A stretch of 64,000 nt of DNA from Sphingomonas vulcanisoli (GCF_011761305.1 NZ_JAAOZC010000001.1:620001-684000); one strand, 5' to 3'; shown: positions 36,073 through 45,214, numbered from the stretch's first letter. The notes: generated by a model not told the origin, from the sequence alone. Made by a program: numbers and translations.

Positions 36073-36074
36073 TT

Positions 36075-36803
36075 TCAAGTTCCGACTCGCCTTATCCGCT
36101 CCACCAGCCGCTCCCGTGCCGCCAGTATATCCGCCGCGCGGCCATGCAGGAGATCGCGTTCGAGAAATGTGCCGGTAAGCTTGAGTCCATCTAGGACGTC
36201 GGGCCAATCGGCGCTGCCACCCTCGATCAGGAACGACGGCAACGGCAGCAATCGATCGCGATACGGCGCGCCCGCCGCCGCGCTCACCGCGCCGCCGTTC
36301 TTCGGGCTGACGAAGGCAAGCGCCCCCTCCCCGCCCGCGACGCAGCCCGAAAGATCGAGCCCGAAGCCCAGTTCGGCGAGCATCAGCAGTTCGTAGCGCA
36401 CCAGCGCCGTCGCCCAGCCGCGCGCGGCAGGCGCCGCCGCCACCGCCGCGAGCACGCCATCGAGCGCGGCATAAAGGCGCGGATAGGCCTGTCCTTCGGG
36501 CAAGGCCACCGCCGCGAGCGCGGTCCCCCAATCGATCGCCGCGGCGGGCAGCGCCTCGCCGAGCAGCGCCGCACGGCTCTCGATCAGCTCCACGGTCAAC
36601 GCGGGCAATTGCTCGTCGGTGCGCGCGCGCCAGTCGCCCCGCACGAGGTTGCCCGGCACCAGCACGGGCTTGAGCCGCCGTGACCGGCCGCCGCGCACAT
36701 AGCCTGCGATCAGTCCCGTCTCGGCGGTCAGCGCGCGCACGATCGCGCCATGCTCGCCATGAGCCCGGACCGCGCAGACGATCGCTTGCGTCTCAATGTG
36801 CAT
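36075..36803 (-). CDS. recO: DNA repair protein RecO
   Basis: The 242-residue RecF-pathway mediator loads RecA on SSB-coated DNA. It shows the N-terminal OB-fold ([39 protein letters not shown]) and a helical C-terminal domain with [20 protein letters not shown]. The usual zinc-finger cysteines are mostly missing (one Cys visible), as in many alphaproteobacterial RecO proteins. Confidence 0.9.
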   Translation of the reverse strand: MHIETQAIVCAVRAHGEHGAIVRALTAETGLIAGYVRGGRSRRLKPVLVPGNLVRGDWRARTDEQLPALTVELIESRAALLGEALPAAAIDWGTALAAVALPEGQAYPRLYAALDGVLAAVAAAPAARGWATALVRYELLMLAELGFGLDLSGCVAGGEGALAFVSPKNGGAVSAAAGAPYRDRLLPLPSFLIEGGSADWPDVLDGLKLTGTFLERDLLHGRAADILAARERLVERIRRVGT

Positions 36804-36818
36804 GAAAGCCGAGTAGGC

Positions 36819-36892
36819 TGCCTTTTCCCTTACGTCACCCCGGCCGGCCTAGGGGGGATAAGCAGCCGACCGGGGTGGCATCGGGAAAGGCA
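36819..36892. repeat. Long nested stem-loop between uvrC and recO
   Basis: TGCCTTTTCCC (36819-36829) pairs with GGGAAAGGCA (36883-36892), and inside it CACCCCGGCCGGC (36836-36848) pairs with GCCGACCGGGGTG (36865-36877). No T-run follows. It lies downstream of uvrC and just upstream of the recO start, both minus strand, so it could be a terminator for uvrC or a leader structure for recO. Confidence 0.6.
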
Positions 36893-36973
36893 CGCCACTC
36901 ATACTAGGGCGGTCTGTGCCGCCGCTGAACTCTCTCTAGCGCGGGACCGTGACCGTTCGGCTAAAAGGCAAGG

Positions 36974-38890
36974 TTAACCGCGCGGATGGAAATGATCGTG
37001 GATCGCGCGCGCCATCGCCGCCGATACGCCGGGCACACGCTGCAGATCCTCCAGCGCCGCACCCCGTACCGCCTTGGCCGTACCGAAATGCATCAGCAGC
37101 GCCTTCTTGCGCGCAGGACCGATGCCGGGAACCTCATCGAGCGGGCTGCTGGTTAACGCCGCCGCGCGGCGCGTGCGGTGCGCGCCGATGGCGAATCGGT
37201 GCGCCTCGTCGCGCAGGCGCTGGAGATAGAAGAGCACCGGCGATCCCGGCGGCAGCATCGATTCGCGGCCATCGGGCAGATGGAAATGCTCGCGCCCGGC
37301 GTTGCGATCGGGGCCCTTGGAGATGCCGACGATCGGGACATCGTGGACGCCCAATTCCTCCATCGTCTTGTAGACCGCCGAGACCTGGCCCTTGCCGCCG
37401 TCGATCAGCAGCAGATCGGGCCATTCGCCGGATTTGCGATCGGGATCGTCACGCTCCAGCCGCGCGAACCGCCGCTCCAGCACCTCGCGCATCATCGCGA
37501 AATCGTCGCCGGGGGCGGTGTCGGGGCGCTTGATATTGAATTTCCGATATTGGCCGGGGCGAAAACCCTCCGGCCCCGCGACGATCATCCCGCCGACCAT
37601 GTTGGTGCCCATGATGTGGCTGTTGTCATAGACCTCGATGCGACCGGGCACGGCCTCCAGCTCGAACAGATCCGCGACCTCGCGAAGCAGCTTGGATTGC
37701 GTCGCGCCCTCCGCGAGGCGACGATCCAGCGCCTCCTCGGCATTGCGCGTCGCCTGGGCGAGGAGCTTGCGTTGCTCGCCGCGCTGGGGGGTCTTGAGCT
37801 GCACCTTGCGTTCGGCGCGCTCGCTCAGCGCCTCGGCGATCAGCTCCCGCTCGGGCAGTTCGCGATCGACGAGGATCAGGCGCGGCGGCGGCACCTCCTC
37901 GTAGAACTGCATCATAAAGCTCGCCAATACCTCATCCTCGGGCACTTCGGCGGTGTGCGTCGGGAAGAAGGCGCGATGCCCCCAGTTCTGGCCGCCGCGG
38001 ATGAAGAAGGCCTGGATGCCGATCTGGCCCTGACGGCAGGCGAGCGCGAACAGATCGGCGTCCTGCACGCCCTCGGCATTGATCGTCTGCGTGCCCTGGA
38101 TGAAGGTCAGCGCACGGAGCCGATCGCGCATGACCGCCGCCGATTCGAAATCCATCGCCTCGGCCGCCGCCGCCATCTGAGCACCCAGCTTCTGCTGCAC
38201 CTTGGTCGATTTACCGCAGAGGAAATCGGCGGCATCGCCGACCAGCTCGGCATAATCCGCCGCGCTGATCCGGTCGACGCACGGCGCCGAGCAGCGCTTG
38301 ATCTGGTAGAGCAGGCAGGGCCGATCGCGATTGTTGAAGAAGCTGTCCGTACAGGAGCGCAGCAGGAACAGTTTCTGCAACGCGGTCAGCGTCTTGCGCA
38401 CCGCCCCCGCCCCCGCGAATGGGCCGAAATATTGCCCCTTCGCGCGCCGCGCGCCGCGATGGAGCTGGACGCGCGGGAAGGCATGATCCTCGCGCAGCAG
38501 GATGAAGGGGAAGCTTTTGTCGTCGCGCAGCAGCACATTGTAGGGTGGCCGGAACCGCTTGATCAGCTGCGCCTCCAGCAGCAGCGCCTCGGCCTCGGTA
38601 TTGGTCGTCACAACCGTCAGCCCGCGCGTCTGCGCGACCATGCGGCTGAGCCGCCGGGGCAGCCGCGCGACTTGGGTGTAATTGGTGACGCGGTTCTTGA
38701 GGGCGCGCGCCTTGCCGACATAGAGTACGTCGCCCCGCGCATCGGTCATGCGATAGACCCCAGGCCGCGCCGGCAGCGTCTTCAAAACGTTGCGAATTGC
38801 CGCGACCCCCGCCTCGATATCGGGCGCCTCGGCACCCTTTACGGCGTAGGCCGCCTTCTCTTCGTTGAAGCGGTCGCTGGTCTCGGTCAC
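36974..38890 (-). CDS. uvrC: Excinuclease ABC subunit C
   Basis: The 638-residue nuclease makes both incisions in nucleotide excision repair. Domains in order: GIY-YIG (PARPGVYRMTDARGDVLYVG, residues about 40-60), Cys-rich region (NRDRPCLLYQIKRCSAPCV), UVR motif (MAAAAEAMDFESAAVMRDRL), RNase H-like C-terminal nuclease (EVYDNSHIMGTNMVGGMIVA, LLLIDGGKGQVSA) and tandem HhH (LDEVPGIGPARKKALLMHFG). The start has a 50-residue extension beyond the GIY-YIG domain, common in Sphingomonads. Confidence 0.97.
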   Translation of the reverse strand: MTETSDRFNEEKAAYAVKGAEAPDIEAGVAAIRNVLKTLPARPGVYRMTDARGDVLYVGKARALKNRVTNYTQVARLPRRLSRMVAQTRGLTVVTTNTEAEALLLEAQLIKRFRPPYNVLLRDDKSFPFILLREDHAFPRVQLHRGARRAKGQYFGPFAGAGAVRKTLTALQKLFLLRSCTDSFFNNRDRPCLLYQIKRCSAPCVDRISAADYAELVGDAADFLCGKSTKVQQKLGAQMAAAAEAMDFESAAVMRDRLRALTFIQGTQTINAEGVQDADLFALACRQGQIGIQAFFIRGGQNWGHRAFFPTHTAEVPEDEVLASFMMQFYEEVPPPRLILVDRELPERELIAEALSERAERKVQLKTPQRGEQRKLLAQATRNAEEALDRRLAEGATQSKLLREVADLFELEAVPGRIEVYDNSHIMGTNMVGGMIVAGPEGFRPGQYRKFNIKRPDTAPGDDFAMMREVLERRFARLERDDPDRKSGEWPDLLLIDGGKGQVSAVYKTMEELGVHDVPIVGISKGPDRNAGREHFHLPDGRESMLPPGSPVLFYLQRLRDEAHRFAIGAHRTRRAAALTSSPLDEVPGIGPARKKALLMHFGTAKAVRGAALEDLQRVPGVSAAMARAIHDHFHPRG

Positions 38891-38939
38891 GGGGCTGATT
38901 TAAGGAGCCGAACGGCCCCGCGCCAGCACCGGAGAGCAT

Positions 38940-39485
38940 ATGAGCGAAGCGCCCGAACTTCCCGAGATCGACGAGAGCCTGATCCACGACAAACGGCTCA
39001 ACCGCTGCGTGGCGACGACGGTGGTGATTCTCAGCGTCTCGATGGCGCTGGTCAACATCAAGGACGGCAATATCGTCCAGAATATGGAGCAGGCGCAGGC
39101 CAACCGCATCGATACCTGGAACGAATATCAGGCGACGCGGGTCAAGCTCCACATGGAGGAGATTGCGGCGGCGAGCGGCGGGGCCGCAGCGGCCAAGGCG
39201 CAGGTCGAGACCGCGAAATATCAGAAGGAATCAGCCGATCTGAAGCAGGCCGCCCAGGCAGCACAGGACGATTACGACCATAACAATTACCGGGACGACC
39301 AATTCGATCTCTCGGACGGCCTCGCCTCGATCGCGCTGGCGACGACCGCGATCGCCGCCTTGGTCGAGTTGTGGGGGCTGCTCTATTTCGGCTGGGCGAC
39401 CGGCGCGCTGTCGATCCTGTTCGCGGTCGCGGGCTTCGCGCAGCTGCCGATCCATCCGAACATGATTATCGGCTGGCTGACGTAA
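38940..39485 (+). CDS. DUF4337 family membrane protein
   Basis: The 181-residue protein has a first membrane helix (residues about 23-41), a long polar helical region (QANRIDTWNEYQATRVKLH and following Ala/Gln-rich segment) and two C-terminal membrane helices (LASIALATTAIAALVELWGL; ALSILFAVAGFAQLPI). The NRIDTWNEYQA segment is characteristic of DUF4337. Function unknown. It converges on the ATP synthase genes; a small inverted repeat (CTGACG/CGTCAG, 39478-39498) spans the gap. Confidence 0.8.
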   Translation: MSEAPELPEIDESLIHDKRLNRCVATTVVILSVSMALVNIKDGNIVQNMEQAQANRIDTWNEYQATRVKLHMEEIAAASGGAAAAKAQVETAKYQKESADLKQAAQAAQDDYDHNNYRDDQFDLSDGLASIALATTAIAALVELWGLLYFGWATGALSILFAVAGFAQLPIHPNMIIGWLT

Positions 39486-39494
39486 TAGAGCGCG

Positions 39495-40061
39495 TCAGTT
39501 CAGCCGCTGACCCAAGCCGGTGATGGTCTTGTCGACCATCGCCTTGTCGCTGCCCGCATCGTGGGTTTCGGCGATGAGGGTGGCGGCGGCGGCGGCGGCG
39601 GCGGTCGCCGCTTTGGCGCGGAGTTCGGCGATCGCGGCGCGCTCGGCGGCAGCGATCTTGTCTTCGGCCATGCGGCCACGGCGCGCGACCAGGGTCTCGG
39701 CGTCTTCCTTGGCCTTGGCGACGATCAGCGCGGCTTCCGCTTGGGCGTGATCGAGGATCGATTGGGCGTCGGCATCGGCCTGCCGGGCCTTGGTCTCATA
39801 TTCGGCCTTGAGCGCTTCGGCGTCGGCGCGGAGCTTGCTGGCTTCATCGAGCTGAGTGCGGATCGCGGCGATCTGGCGATCGAGTGCGGCGCCGATCGCG
39901 GCGGGCACCTTCTTCCAGATGACGATCGCCAGCACGACGATCATCGACAGCGCGACCCAGCCGCCGGGCGGCAGGCCGAGCGCGGTCATTTCCGCATGCT
40001 CGATCTTTTCGGGCTGTGCGACCGTGGTCGCGTTGAGCTGGGTGCCGGTGACGTGTGCCAT
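39495..40061 (-). CDS. atpF: F-type ATP synthase subunit b
   Basis: The 188-residue peripheral-stalk subunit has one N-terminal membrane helix (WVALSMIVVLAIVIWKKVPA, residues 35-54) and a long Ala/Lys/Glu-rich coiled-coil helix. The N-terminal 30-residue tail before the helix is typical of the alphaproteobacterial b subunit. The start at 40061 (MAHVTGTQLN) is chosen because the upstream extension overlaps the b' gene. It is the last gene of the Fo operon, ten bases after b'. Confidence 0.93.
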   Translation of the reverse strand: MAHVTGTQLNATTVAQPEKIEHAEMTALGLPPGGWVALSMIVVLAIVIWKKVPAAIGAALDRQIAAIRTQLDEASKLRADAEALKAEYETKARQADADAQSILDHAQAEAALIVAKAKEDAETLVARRGRMAEDKIAAAERAAIAELRAKAATAAAAAAATLIAETHDAGSDKAMVDKTITGLGQRLN

Positions 40062-40071
40062 CTGCTCTTCC

Positions 40072-40566
40072 TCAGCCCCGAACCATTGCGTCGGCAACCG
40101 CCGCCGCTGCTGATTTGTGATCGACCGCCTTGCCCGTAATCCGCGCGACGATCTCCTGCGCGGCTTCGATCGCCACGCCCTCGATCTCGCCGAGCGCCGC
40201 ATCGCGCCGATCGGCCAAGGCCCGCTCGGCATGGAAGGTGCGTTCGGCGATCTGCGCGTCGGCACTCTTGAGCCGCTGCTCGGTGGCCAGCGTCGCCTGC
40301 GCCTTGGCGGCGGCGGCCTGAGCCTGGGCCTTGCCGCGGCTGTCATTCAACTTAGCGAGGTAGGCGCCCTCGGCAGCATCCGCCGCAGCCCGCGCCGCTT
40401 CGGCCGCAGCAAGATCGCCGCTGATCTTGGCGGAGCGATCGTCGACCGTCCGCTGGATCTTCGGCAGCATCGCCCTGCCGATGCCGAAATAGATGAGCGC
40501 GAACACCAGCACGAGCCAGAAGAGCTGGCTCGCATAGATGGCGGCGATCTGGTCTATTTGAGGCAT
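40072..40566 (-). CDS. atpG: F-type ATP synthase subunit b' (second b subunit)
   Basis: The 164-residue b' subunit begins MPQIDQIAAIYASQLFWLVL, has one membrane helix (residues 14-29) and a long Ala-rich helix ending in AQEIVARITGKAVDH. Alphaproteobacteria carry a b/b' pair that forms a heterodimeric stalk. The symbol atpG (also written atpF2) follows common usage for b' in this group. Confidence 0.92.
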   Translation of the reverse strand: MPQIDQIAAIYASQLFWLVLVFALIYFGIGRAMLPKIQRTVDDRSAKISGDLAAAEAARAAADAAEGAYLAKLNDSRGKAQAQAAAAKAQATLATEQRLKSADAQIAERTFHAERALADRRDAALGEIEGVAIEAAQEIVARITGKAVDHKSAAAAVADAMVRG

Positions 40567-40632
40567 CGGATTCCCGGGCTGACTACCTAAGGTGAGGCGA
40601 AAGGGAGGCCAACGCGGCCCCTCCGCCCAAGC

Positions 40633-40863
40633 TTACTTGACGACGAACAGGATCAGGATTGCGACGACGAACGCGATCAGGCCCAGAAGCTCGGCGGCGG
40701 CGAAGCCGATGAACAGGCGGCCCTGCTGGCCGTCAGCCGCGCCCGGATTGCGCAGCGCGCCCTCGAGGAACGAGCCGAAAACGTTGCCCACGCCGATCGC
40801 GGCCATGCCGACGCCGATCGCCGCGAGACCGGCGCCGATGACCTTTGCTGATGCGAGATCCAT
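40633..40863 (-). CDS. atpE: F-type ATP synthase subunit c
   Basis: The 76-residue proteolipid has two membrane helices around a polar loop ([13 protein letters not shown]). The proton-carrying glutamate lies in the second helix, in [16 protein letters not shown]. It lacks the extra sodium-site residues, so it should be proton-driven. It is the rotor ring subunit. Confidence 0.97.
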   Translation of the reverse strand: MDLASAKVIGAGLAAIGVGMAAIGVGNVFGSFLEGALRNPGAADGQQGRLFIGFAAAELLGLIAFVVAILILFVVK

Positions 40864-40894
40864 TGTAAGTCTTCCCTTCTAACTATCTGATATA

Positions 40895-41683
40895 TCAGTG
40901 GAGGTTGATCGCGTCGTTCAGATAGAGCGACGTGAGGAGCGCGAACACATAAGCCTGGATCGCCGCGACCAGCAGCTCGAGCGCGGAAACGCCGACGATC
41001 ATGACGAAGGAGAGCAGGCTGACCACCCAGCCGATGCCGGGACCGGCATTGAGCCCCTGCACGACGAAGCTGGCGAACACATCGAGCAGGATGTGTCCGG
41101 CGGTCATCGCAACGAACAGTCGCAGTCCGAGGCTGAACGGCCGCACCAGAAAGCTCATGAACTCGATCGGCGCGACGAGGATGGCGATGTACCAGGGCGT
41201 GCCGTGCGGCACGAACAGCGAGAAGAAGTGCAGGCCATGCTTGGCGAAGCCGACGACGACGACGATGCCGAAGCTGAAGAAAGCGAGGATCGCGGTCAGC
41301 GAGATATGGCTGGTGATGGTGAACGGATGCAAGCCGGGCACGATGCCGAGCGGGAACAGGCCGATCAGATTGGCGAACAGGATGAACATGAACAGCGAAA
41401 AGACATAGGGCGTGAACTTGCGCCCGTTCGGCCCGATGTTGGTATCCATCATGTTGGTGACGAAGGTGGTGACGCCTTCCACCGCGGCCTGCCAGCGGCC
41501 GGGAACCAGCGCGCGCCGCATGCCGCCGAGCATGAATACCCACAGCGCCACGAAGACGATGACCATGAACAGCGCCGAATTGGTGAAGCTTATGTCATAG
41601 CCGCCGACGACCAGGCGGTGCCCCATCATGGGCTCTACCAGGAATTGGTGCATCGGATCGATACCGGGCCCCTCAGCCGCCAC
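40895..41683 (-). CDS. atpB: F-type ATP synthase subunit a
   Basis: The 262-residue membrane subunit forms the proton half-channels. It has five or six membrane helices, the essential arginine in RPFSLGLRLFVAMTAGH and the downstream QAYVFALLTSLYL helix. The N-terminal DPMHQFLVEPM segment is typical of alphaproteobacterial AtpB. It follows atpI after 36 bases. Confidence 0.97.
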   Translation of the reverse strand: MAAEGPGIDPMHQFLVEPMMGHRLVVGGYDISFTNSALFMVIVFVALWVFMLGGMRRALVPGRWQAAVEGVTTFVTNMMDTNIGPNGRKFTPYVFSLFMFILFANLIGLFPLGIVPGLHPFTITSHISLTAILAFFSFGIVVVVGFAKHGLHFFSLFVPHGTPWYIAILVAPIEFMSFLVRPFSLGLRLFVAMTAGHILLDVFASFVVQGLNAGPGIGWVVSLLSFVMIVGVSALELLVAAIQAYVFALLTSLYLNDAINLH

Positions 41684-41719
41684 GCTTGCTTCCCTATTCT
41701 TGTCAGAGCAGCGCCCGGA

Positions 41720-42037
41720 TCACTCCGGACGCTGGCTCGAATTCTTGACGATGATCCAGATGGCGGCCACCGATCCGAGGATCAGCAATACCAAAAGGAG
41801 CCAGGGCGAGGTGCCGAACCAGCCATCTAACTGCCAGCCGAGCACTCCTCCGCCGACCGGACCCGCGATCAATTCGGCGAGCACGCGGCTTCCCTGTTTA
41901 TAGCCCTTGTCAGGGCCGGGTCGCATCGTGCCGCTTCTGATCTTCTCGGTCTTGGCGGCGGCTTTGAGCCGCGCATCAAGCTCGGTCAGCCGAGCGTCCC
42001 CACCGATCGGATCCTGTCCGGTTGTATCCTCCGGCAT
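41720..42037 (-). CDS. atpI: ATP synthase accessory protein AtpI
   Basis: The 105-residue protein has a polar N-terminus and two membrane helices (residues about 55-75 and 79-98: SPWLLLVLLILGSVAAIWII). The segment GSRVLAELIAGPVGGGVLGW is typical of AtpI/AtpZ, which aids c-ring assembly or carries Mg/Ca. It is the first gene of the Fo operon. The ATG at 42037 (MPEDTTGQ) is preferred over one 13 codons upstream. Confidence 0.9.
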   Translation of the reverse strand: MPEDTTGQDPIGGDARLTELDARLKAAAKTEKIRSGTMRPGPDKGYKQGSRVLAELIAGPVGGGVLGWQLDGWFGTSPWLLLVLLILGSVAAIWIIVKNSSQRPE

Positions 42038-42103
42038 GCCGTAACCTCTCCTGTCGCCGGGGAGGTCTGGCCGCACCGGCGGGCACTCCCGTCAGGCGCC
42101 GTC

Positions 42104-42131
42104 CCTTTAGCAAGGGTCACCCTCAAGTCAA
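42104..42131 (-). promoter_or_regulatory. Probable promoter of the ATP synthase Fo operon
   Basis: On the minus strand TTGACT (42131-42126) is followed after 16 bases by TAAAGG (42109-42104), about 65 bases before the atpI ATG. This fits a sigma-70 type promoter with a weak -10. It is the only good match in the 131-base gap. Confidence 0.4.
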
Positions 42132-42168
42132 CTTACTGTGACGATCGGCGGATGCGCGCCGTCGCCGG

Positions 42169-43830
42169 TCAGAGCCCTGCGGCGGTGCGAAGTGCGGTGT
42201 AGCGGGGGGTATCCGGCGCATAGATCGTATCCAGCGATCCCCACGGTCCATATTCGGACAGCAGATTTACGTCGTCGTAATTCTCCATCAACTGGCCACC
42301 GTTGGCCGAGAAATCCTGCAGCCAGCGCGTATAAAGCTGTCCCATCCGTGGATCGGCGATCAGCCGGGCAAAGAAATTGGTGAGGATCGGCTTGGTCGCC
42401 GGATCGGCCATGAAATAATAGAAGGACAGACCGCCTTCATAGCCGACCAGCGCGAGGCCATTGGCCTTGGCCCAGGCAGCGTGCTTGGGCTCATAATTAT
42501 ATTTGGCATCGTCCAGCGACGTCCCCGCCGCCTGCAGCAGGCCGCCATGTGCCAGCTGCTGAAACGCCTGGGTGAGGCCGTTGCCTGTCGTATCGTTGGC
42601 CCAGCCCAGCACTACGGCGCGATCCGCCTCATTGCCTGGCTGCGCGCCCAGCGCATCGCCGAAATAGACCGCGACCGCATATTCGCGGAACAGGCTGCCG
42701 ATCGTGCCGACGTTGGCGAAACTGACACCCTTGGCCATCGCATCGGTGACTTCGGTGCCCGTCCAGCCGTACCAGCCGCCGAGGACCGGGCGGAATTGTG
42801 CCGATCCGCTGCCGAAGATGCTCCAGCCGATCGAAGCGATCTGCGCAGCGCGATAGCCATAATAGGTGTTCGCGGCCCACTGCGTGGTCTGCCACATCGT
42901 CTGCGCCTGCTGCGCCGCCCACCGATTTTGTTCAAAACTGCCGTTCCACACCTCATTGCTATATTCGAGGTGGAGCTTGAGCGTGGGCGAAAGGTTCGCC
43001 TTGATATAGCTCAGCGTCTGGCGGACGTAATCGTCACTGGCGTGCGCGGGGATCGTCTTCCAAAGATCGACGCCCGCCTCATTGGCCAGCCGCACCTCCA
43101 ATTCCAGCGGCATCCGCGTCCAGAGCGCATCGCCTGGCTTCTGCCGATCGGCCCAATTGATCTCCTGGCTGTTGTTGATCTGGTCCCAATCCATTGTGCG
43201 GAAAGCGGCGAAGGGCTTGACCACACGATTGACGAAATCGGGCGTGAAGACCTTACCTGAGTCATAATCGGCGACCTGATCCGAGCGGAGCACGGTGATA
43301 TCGCGGATCGGATCGTTGGGATCGGTGGCAGTAATGTCGATCAGCGCCGAGCCATAAACATTGACGAACTTCAGCTGATGATCGCCGCGCGATTCGACAT
43401 TGACGATCCCCGCAACGACGGTGCCGGTGCCCTTCCACCGGACGACATATTCGGTGGAGGTGTTGGCGGAAAGCGGATCGAGCGGAATGTTGATCTCCCA
43501 ATAGCCGGTGGCGGGCATGGCGATCGGCCAGCCGTCACCGTTCAGCTGGCTGGGATCGACAGCGCCGCCGCCGCGTACAATCCACGCCCCGCCCATCTTA
43601 AAGCGGTCCATCAGCGGCAGTTCGCCGCTGTAATTGGCCAGCGCGGCAAGGTTCATGCCCGTTTTCGGATAGAGCGGGTTGACCCCCGGCAGACCGACGA
43701 CCGAGCCGACCGCAGAAACCGCTGTCGTCACGGATTTATTGGTGCCGGCGATGTGCAAGGCTCCGGAGCCACATGCCGCGACAAGCAAGCCGACGATCAC
43801 GGCAACGGGTTTTCTGACCGGGGCGGGCAT
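42169..43830 (-). CDS. Large secreted lipoprotein, glycosidase-like, unknown substrate
   Basis: The 553-residue protein has a lipoprotein signal (VAVIVGLLVAACGSG, lipobox VAAC). The N-terminal 200 residues look like a beta-rich domain. A central region then resembles clan GH-A barrels: MDWDQINNSQEINWADR, VDLWKTIPAHASDDYVRQTL, LKLHLEYSNEVWNGSF (a candidate acid/base Asn-Glu) and LALVGYEGGLSFYYF (a candidate nucleophile Glu). The EYSNEVWN motif occurs in proteins annotated as cellulose-binding or glycoside-hydrolase-like. Substrate and activity are unknown. The ATG at 43830 has AAAGGA six bases upstream. The 5' flank is unusually AT-rich. Confidence 0.7.
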   Translation of the reverse strand: MPAPVRKPVAVIVGLLVAACGSGALHIAGTNKSVTTAVSAVGSVVGLPGVNPLYPKTGMNLAALANYSGELPLMDRFKMGGAWIVRGGGAVDPSQLNGDGWPIAMPATGYWEINIPLDPLSANTSTEYVVRWKGTGTVVAGIVNVESRGDHQLKFVNVYGSALIDITATDPNDPIRDITVLRSDQVADYDSGKVFTPDFVNRVVKPFAAFRTMDWDQINNSQEINWADRQKPGDALWTRMPLELEVRLANEAGVDLWKTIPAHASDDYVRQTLSYIKANLSPTLKLHLEYSNEVWNGSFEQNRWAAQQAQTMWQTTQWAANTYYGYRAAQIASIGWSIFGSGSAQFRPVLGGWYGWTGTEVTDAMAKGVSFANVGTIGSLFREYAVAVYFGDALGAQPGNEADRAVVLGWANDTTGNGLTQAFQQLAHGGLLQAAGTSLDDAKYNYEPKHAAWAKANGLALVGYEGGLSFYYFMADPATKPILTNFFARLIADPRMGQLYTRWLQDFSANGGQLMENYDDVNLLSEYGPWGSLDTIYAPDTPRYTALRTAAGL

Positions 43831-44047
43831 GATCAATCCTTTGTGACGAGTACGAAACCTACATCTATTGGCGAAATACTTTTATTACCCAACGGTATAA
43901 ACCGCCGGTTAACTAATTTGTTCGCTAGAGATTCGGGGATCTTTTCTTGGACAATGCCTATAGCCTATCAATTTACCAATCAATAACGTCGATCTTCGGT
44001 CTAGCGCAGAGTCGACTCGCACCGTCCCGCGACGCTAGGATTTCGCG
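43831..44047. other. AT-rich divergent intergenic region
   Basis: This 217-base gap between the divergent lipoprotein and radC genes is clearly richer in A and T than its surroundings, notably 43860-43990. It contains GCCTATAGCCTAT, a short direct repeat, and GAGTCGACTC with two overlapping GANTC (CcrM-type) sites. It must hold promoters in both directions, but no pair of -35/-10 boxes stands out. Confidence 0.5.
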
Positions 44048-44734
44048 ATGAGCGAGATCGATCCCGGCCATGACGCGAGCGGCCATCGCGCGCGGCTGCG
44101 CGAACGGCTGGTGGAGGGCGGGCCGGAGGCTCTGCTCGATCACGAGCTGATCGAATATCTGCTGATGATCGCCATTCCACGGCGCGATACAAAGCCGATC
44201 GCGCGGCGGCTGATCGCCGAATTCGGCACGCTGGGCGCCTTGCTCACCGCCGATACGCCGACCTTGCGCGCCGCGGGCGTTTCGGAAGCCGCGATCGGCG
44301 TGCTCAAGATCGCGCAGGCCTCGGCGCTCAGGCTGTTGAAGCAGCAGGCGGCCGATCGGCCCGTCCTTTCGAGTTGGCAGGCGCTGACAGACTATCTCCA
44401 CGCCGCGATGGCGCACCGCATGACCGAGAGTGCGCGCGTCCTGCACCTGAACACGCGCAACATGCTGATCCGCGACGAGATGGTTTCGGAAGGATCGGTC
44501 GATCAGGCGGCGATCTATGTGCGGGAGGTGGCGCGGCGCGCGCTGGAGATCGGATCGGCGGCGATCATCCTGGTCCACAACCATCCCAGCGGCGATCCTG
44601 CTCCCTCCCGGCAAGACATTGCCCTGACCCGCGAGATGGTGGCGGCGCTGAAGCCGCTCGGCATCCAGGTCCACGATCATGTCGTGATCGGCGCAAGCGG
44701 TCATGCCAGCCTGCGTGGCCTCGGGCTGATTTAG
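44048..44734 (+). CDS. radC: RadC/JAB-domain protein
   Basis: The 228-residue protein has an N-terminal HhH-like region (ALLDHELIEYLLMIAIPRRD) and a C-terminal JAMM/MPN domain with the metal motif ILVHNHPSGDPAPSRQDI (His-x-His and Asp). RadC is a widespread protein of uncertain role; the early link to radiation repair in E. coli was withdrawn. Full length. Confidence 0.93.
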   Translation: MSEIDPGHDASGHRARLRERLVEGGPEALLDHELIEYLLMIAIPRRDTKPIARRLIAEFGTLGALLTADTPTLRAAGVSEAAIGVLKIAQASALRLLKQQAADRPVLSSWQALTDYLHAAMAHRMTESARVLHLNTRNMLIRDEMVSEGSVDQAAIYVREVARRALEIGSAAIILVHNHPSGDPAPSRQDIALTREMVAALKPLGIQVHDHVVIGASGHASLRGLGLI

Positions 44735-44746
44735 CGATCGACCTTA

Positions 44747-44868
44747 TCCTCCCGGGCAAGGGAAGGTGGCAGGCCGAAGGCCTGGCGGAGGGGTGTCCCC
44801 CGCACGATTGCGGGATACCCCTCCGACGCGCTTCGCGCCACCTCCCCTTGCAGGGAGGAATTCGATGA
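44747..44868. repeat. GC-rich palindromic intergenic repeat, CCTCCCC-arm family
   Basis: The outer arms ATCCTCCCGGGCAAGGGAAG and CTCCCCTTGCAGGGAGGA are inverted relatives. The inner stem GGCGGAGGGGTGTCCC pairs with GGGATACCCCTCCGACGC, and small hairpins cap each arm (GGCCGAAGGCC; GCGCTTCGCGC). It matches the layout of the element at 56933. It lies between radC and the DUF465 gene. Confidence 0.85.
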
Positions 44869-45001
44869 CGGCTATCCGCCTTCTGTCCGCGGCGCTGATC
44901 GCGCGTTCGATCCATGTCATCGCAATGCCATAAAACGCGCGAGACAGCGGGCCCGAAGCGTGATTTACTCACTCCCCCTTGAGCATAGGAGGAATGAGTC
45001 G

Positions 45002-45157
45002 ATGAGCGATTCCCATTCAGCCGCACTGGTTGCCAAACACGCCTCTCTGGACGCCCGCATCGCGAGCGAATCGCGCCGGCCGCGCCCCGACGAGGTGCTG
45101 ATGCACATGCTGAAAAAGCAGAAGCTCAAGATCAAGGAAGCCCTGGCGCGGCTCTGA
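45002..45157 (+). CDS. Short DUF465 (YdcH-type) protein
   Basis: The 51-residue protein MSDSHSAALVAKHASLDARI continues to a C-terminal MLKKQKLKIKEALARL. This is the short helical DUF465 pattern (HaxLdxxI ... LKkqKLklKdel). The ATG at 45002 has AGGAGGA upstream. These proteins are common in Alphaproteobacteria; function unknown. Confidence 0.8.
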   Translation: MSDSHSAALVAKHASLDARIASESRRPRPDEVLMHMLKKQKLKIKEALARL

Positions 45158-45214
45158 TAGTCGGCCGGTCTGCCGCCCCACGCTCCGAGACGAGCGGCGG
45201 GGGCGGCGGCTCCA

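Noticed and set aside
37178-39283. A 701-codon open frame on the plus strand opposite uvrC.
   Set aside because: It mirrors uvrC codon structure in a GC-rich genome, has no RBS or recognisable domain, and runs through the real DUF4337 gene in the wrong frame.
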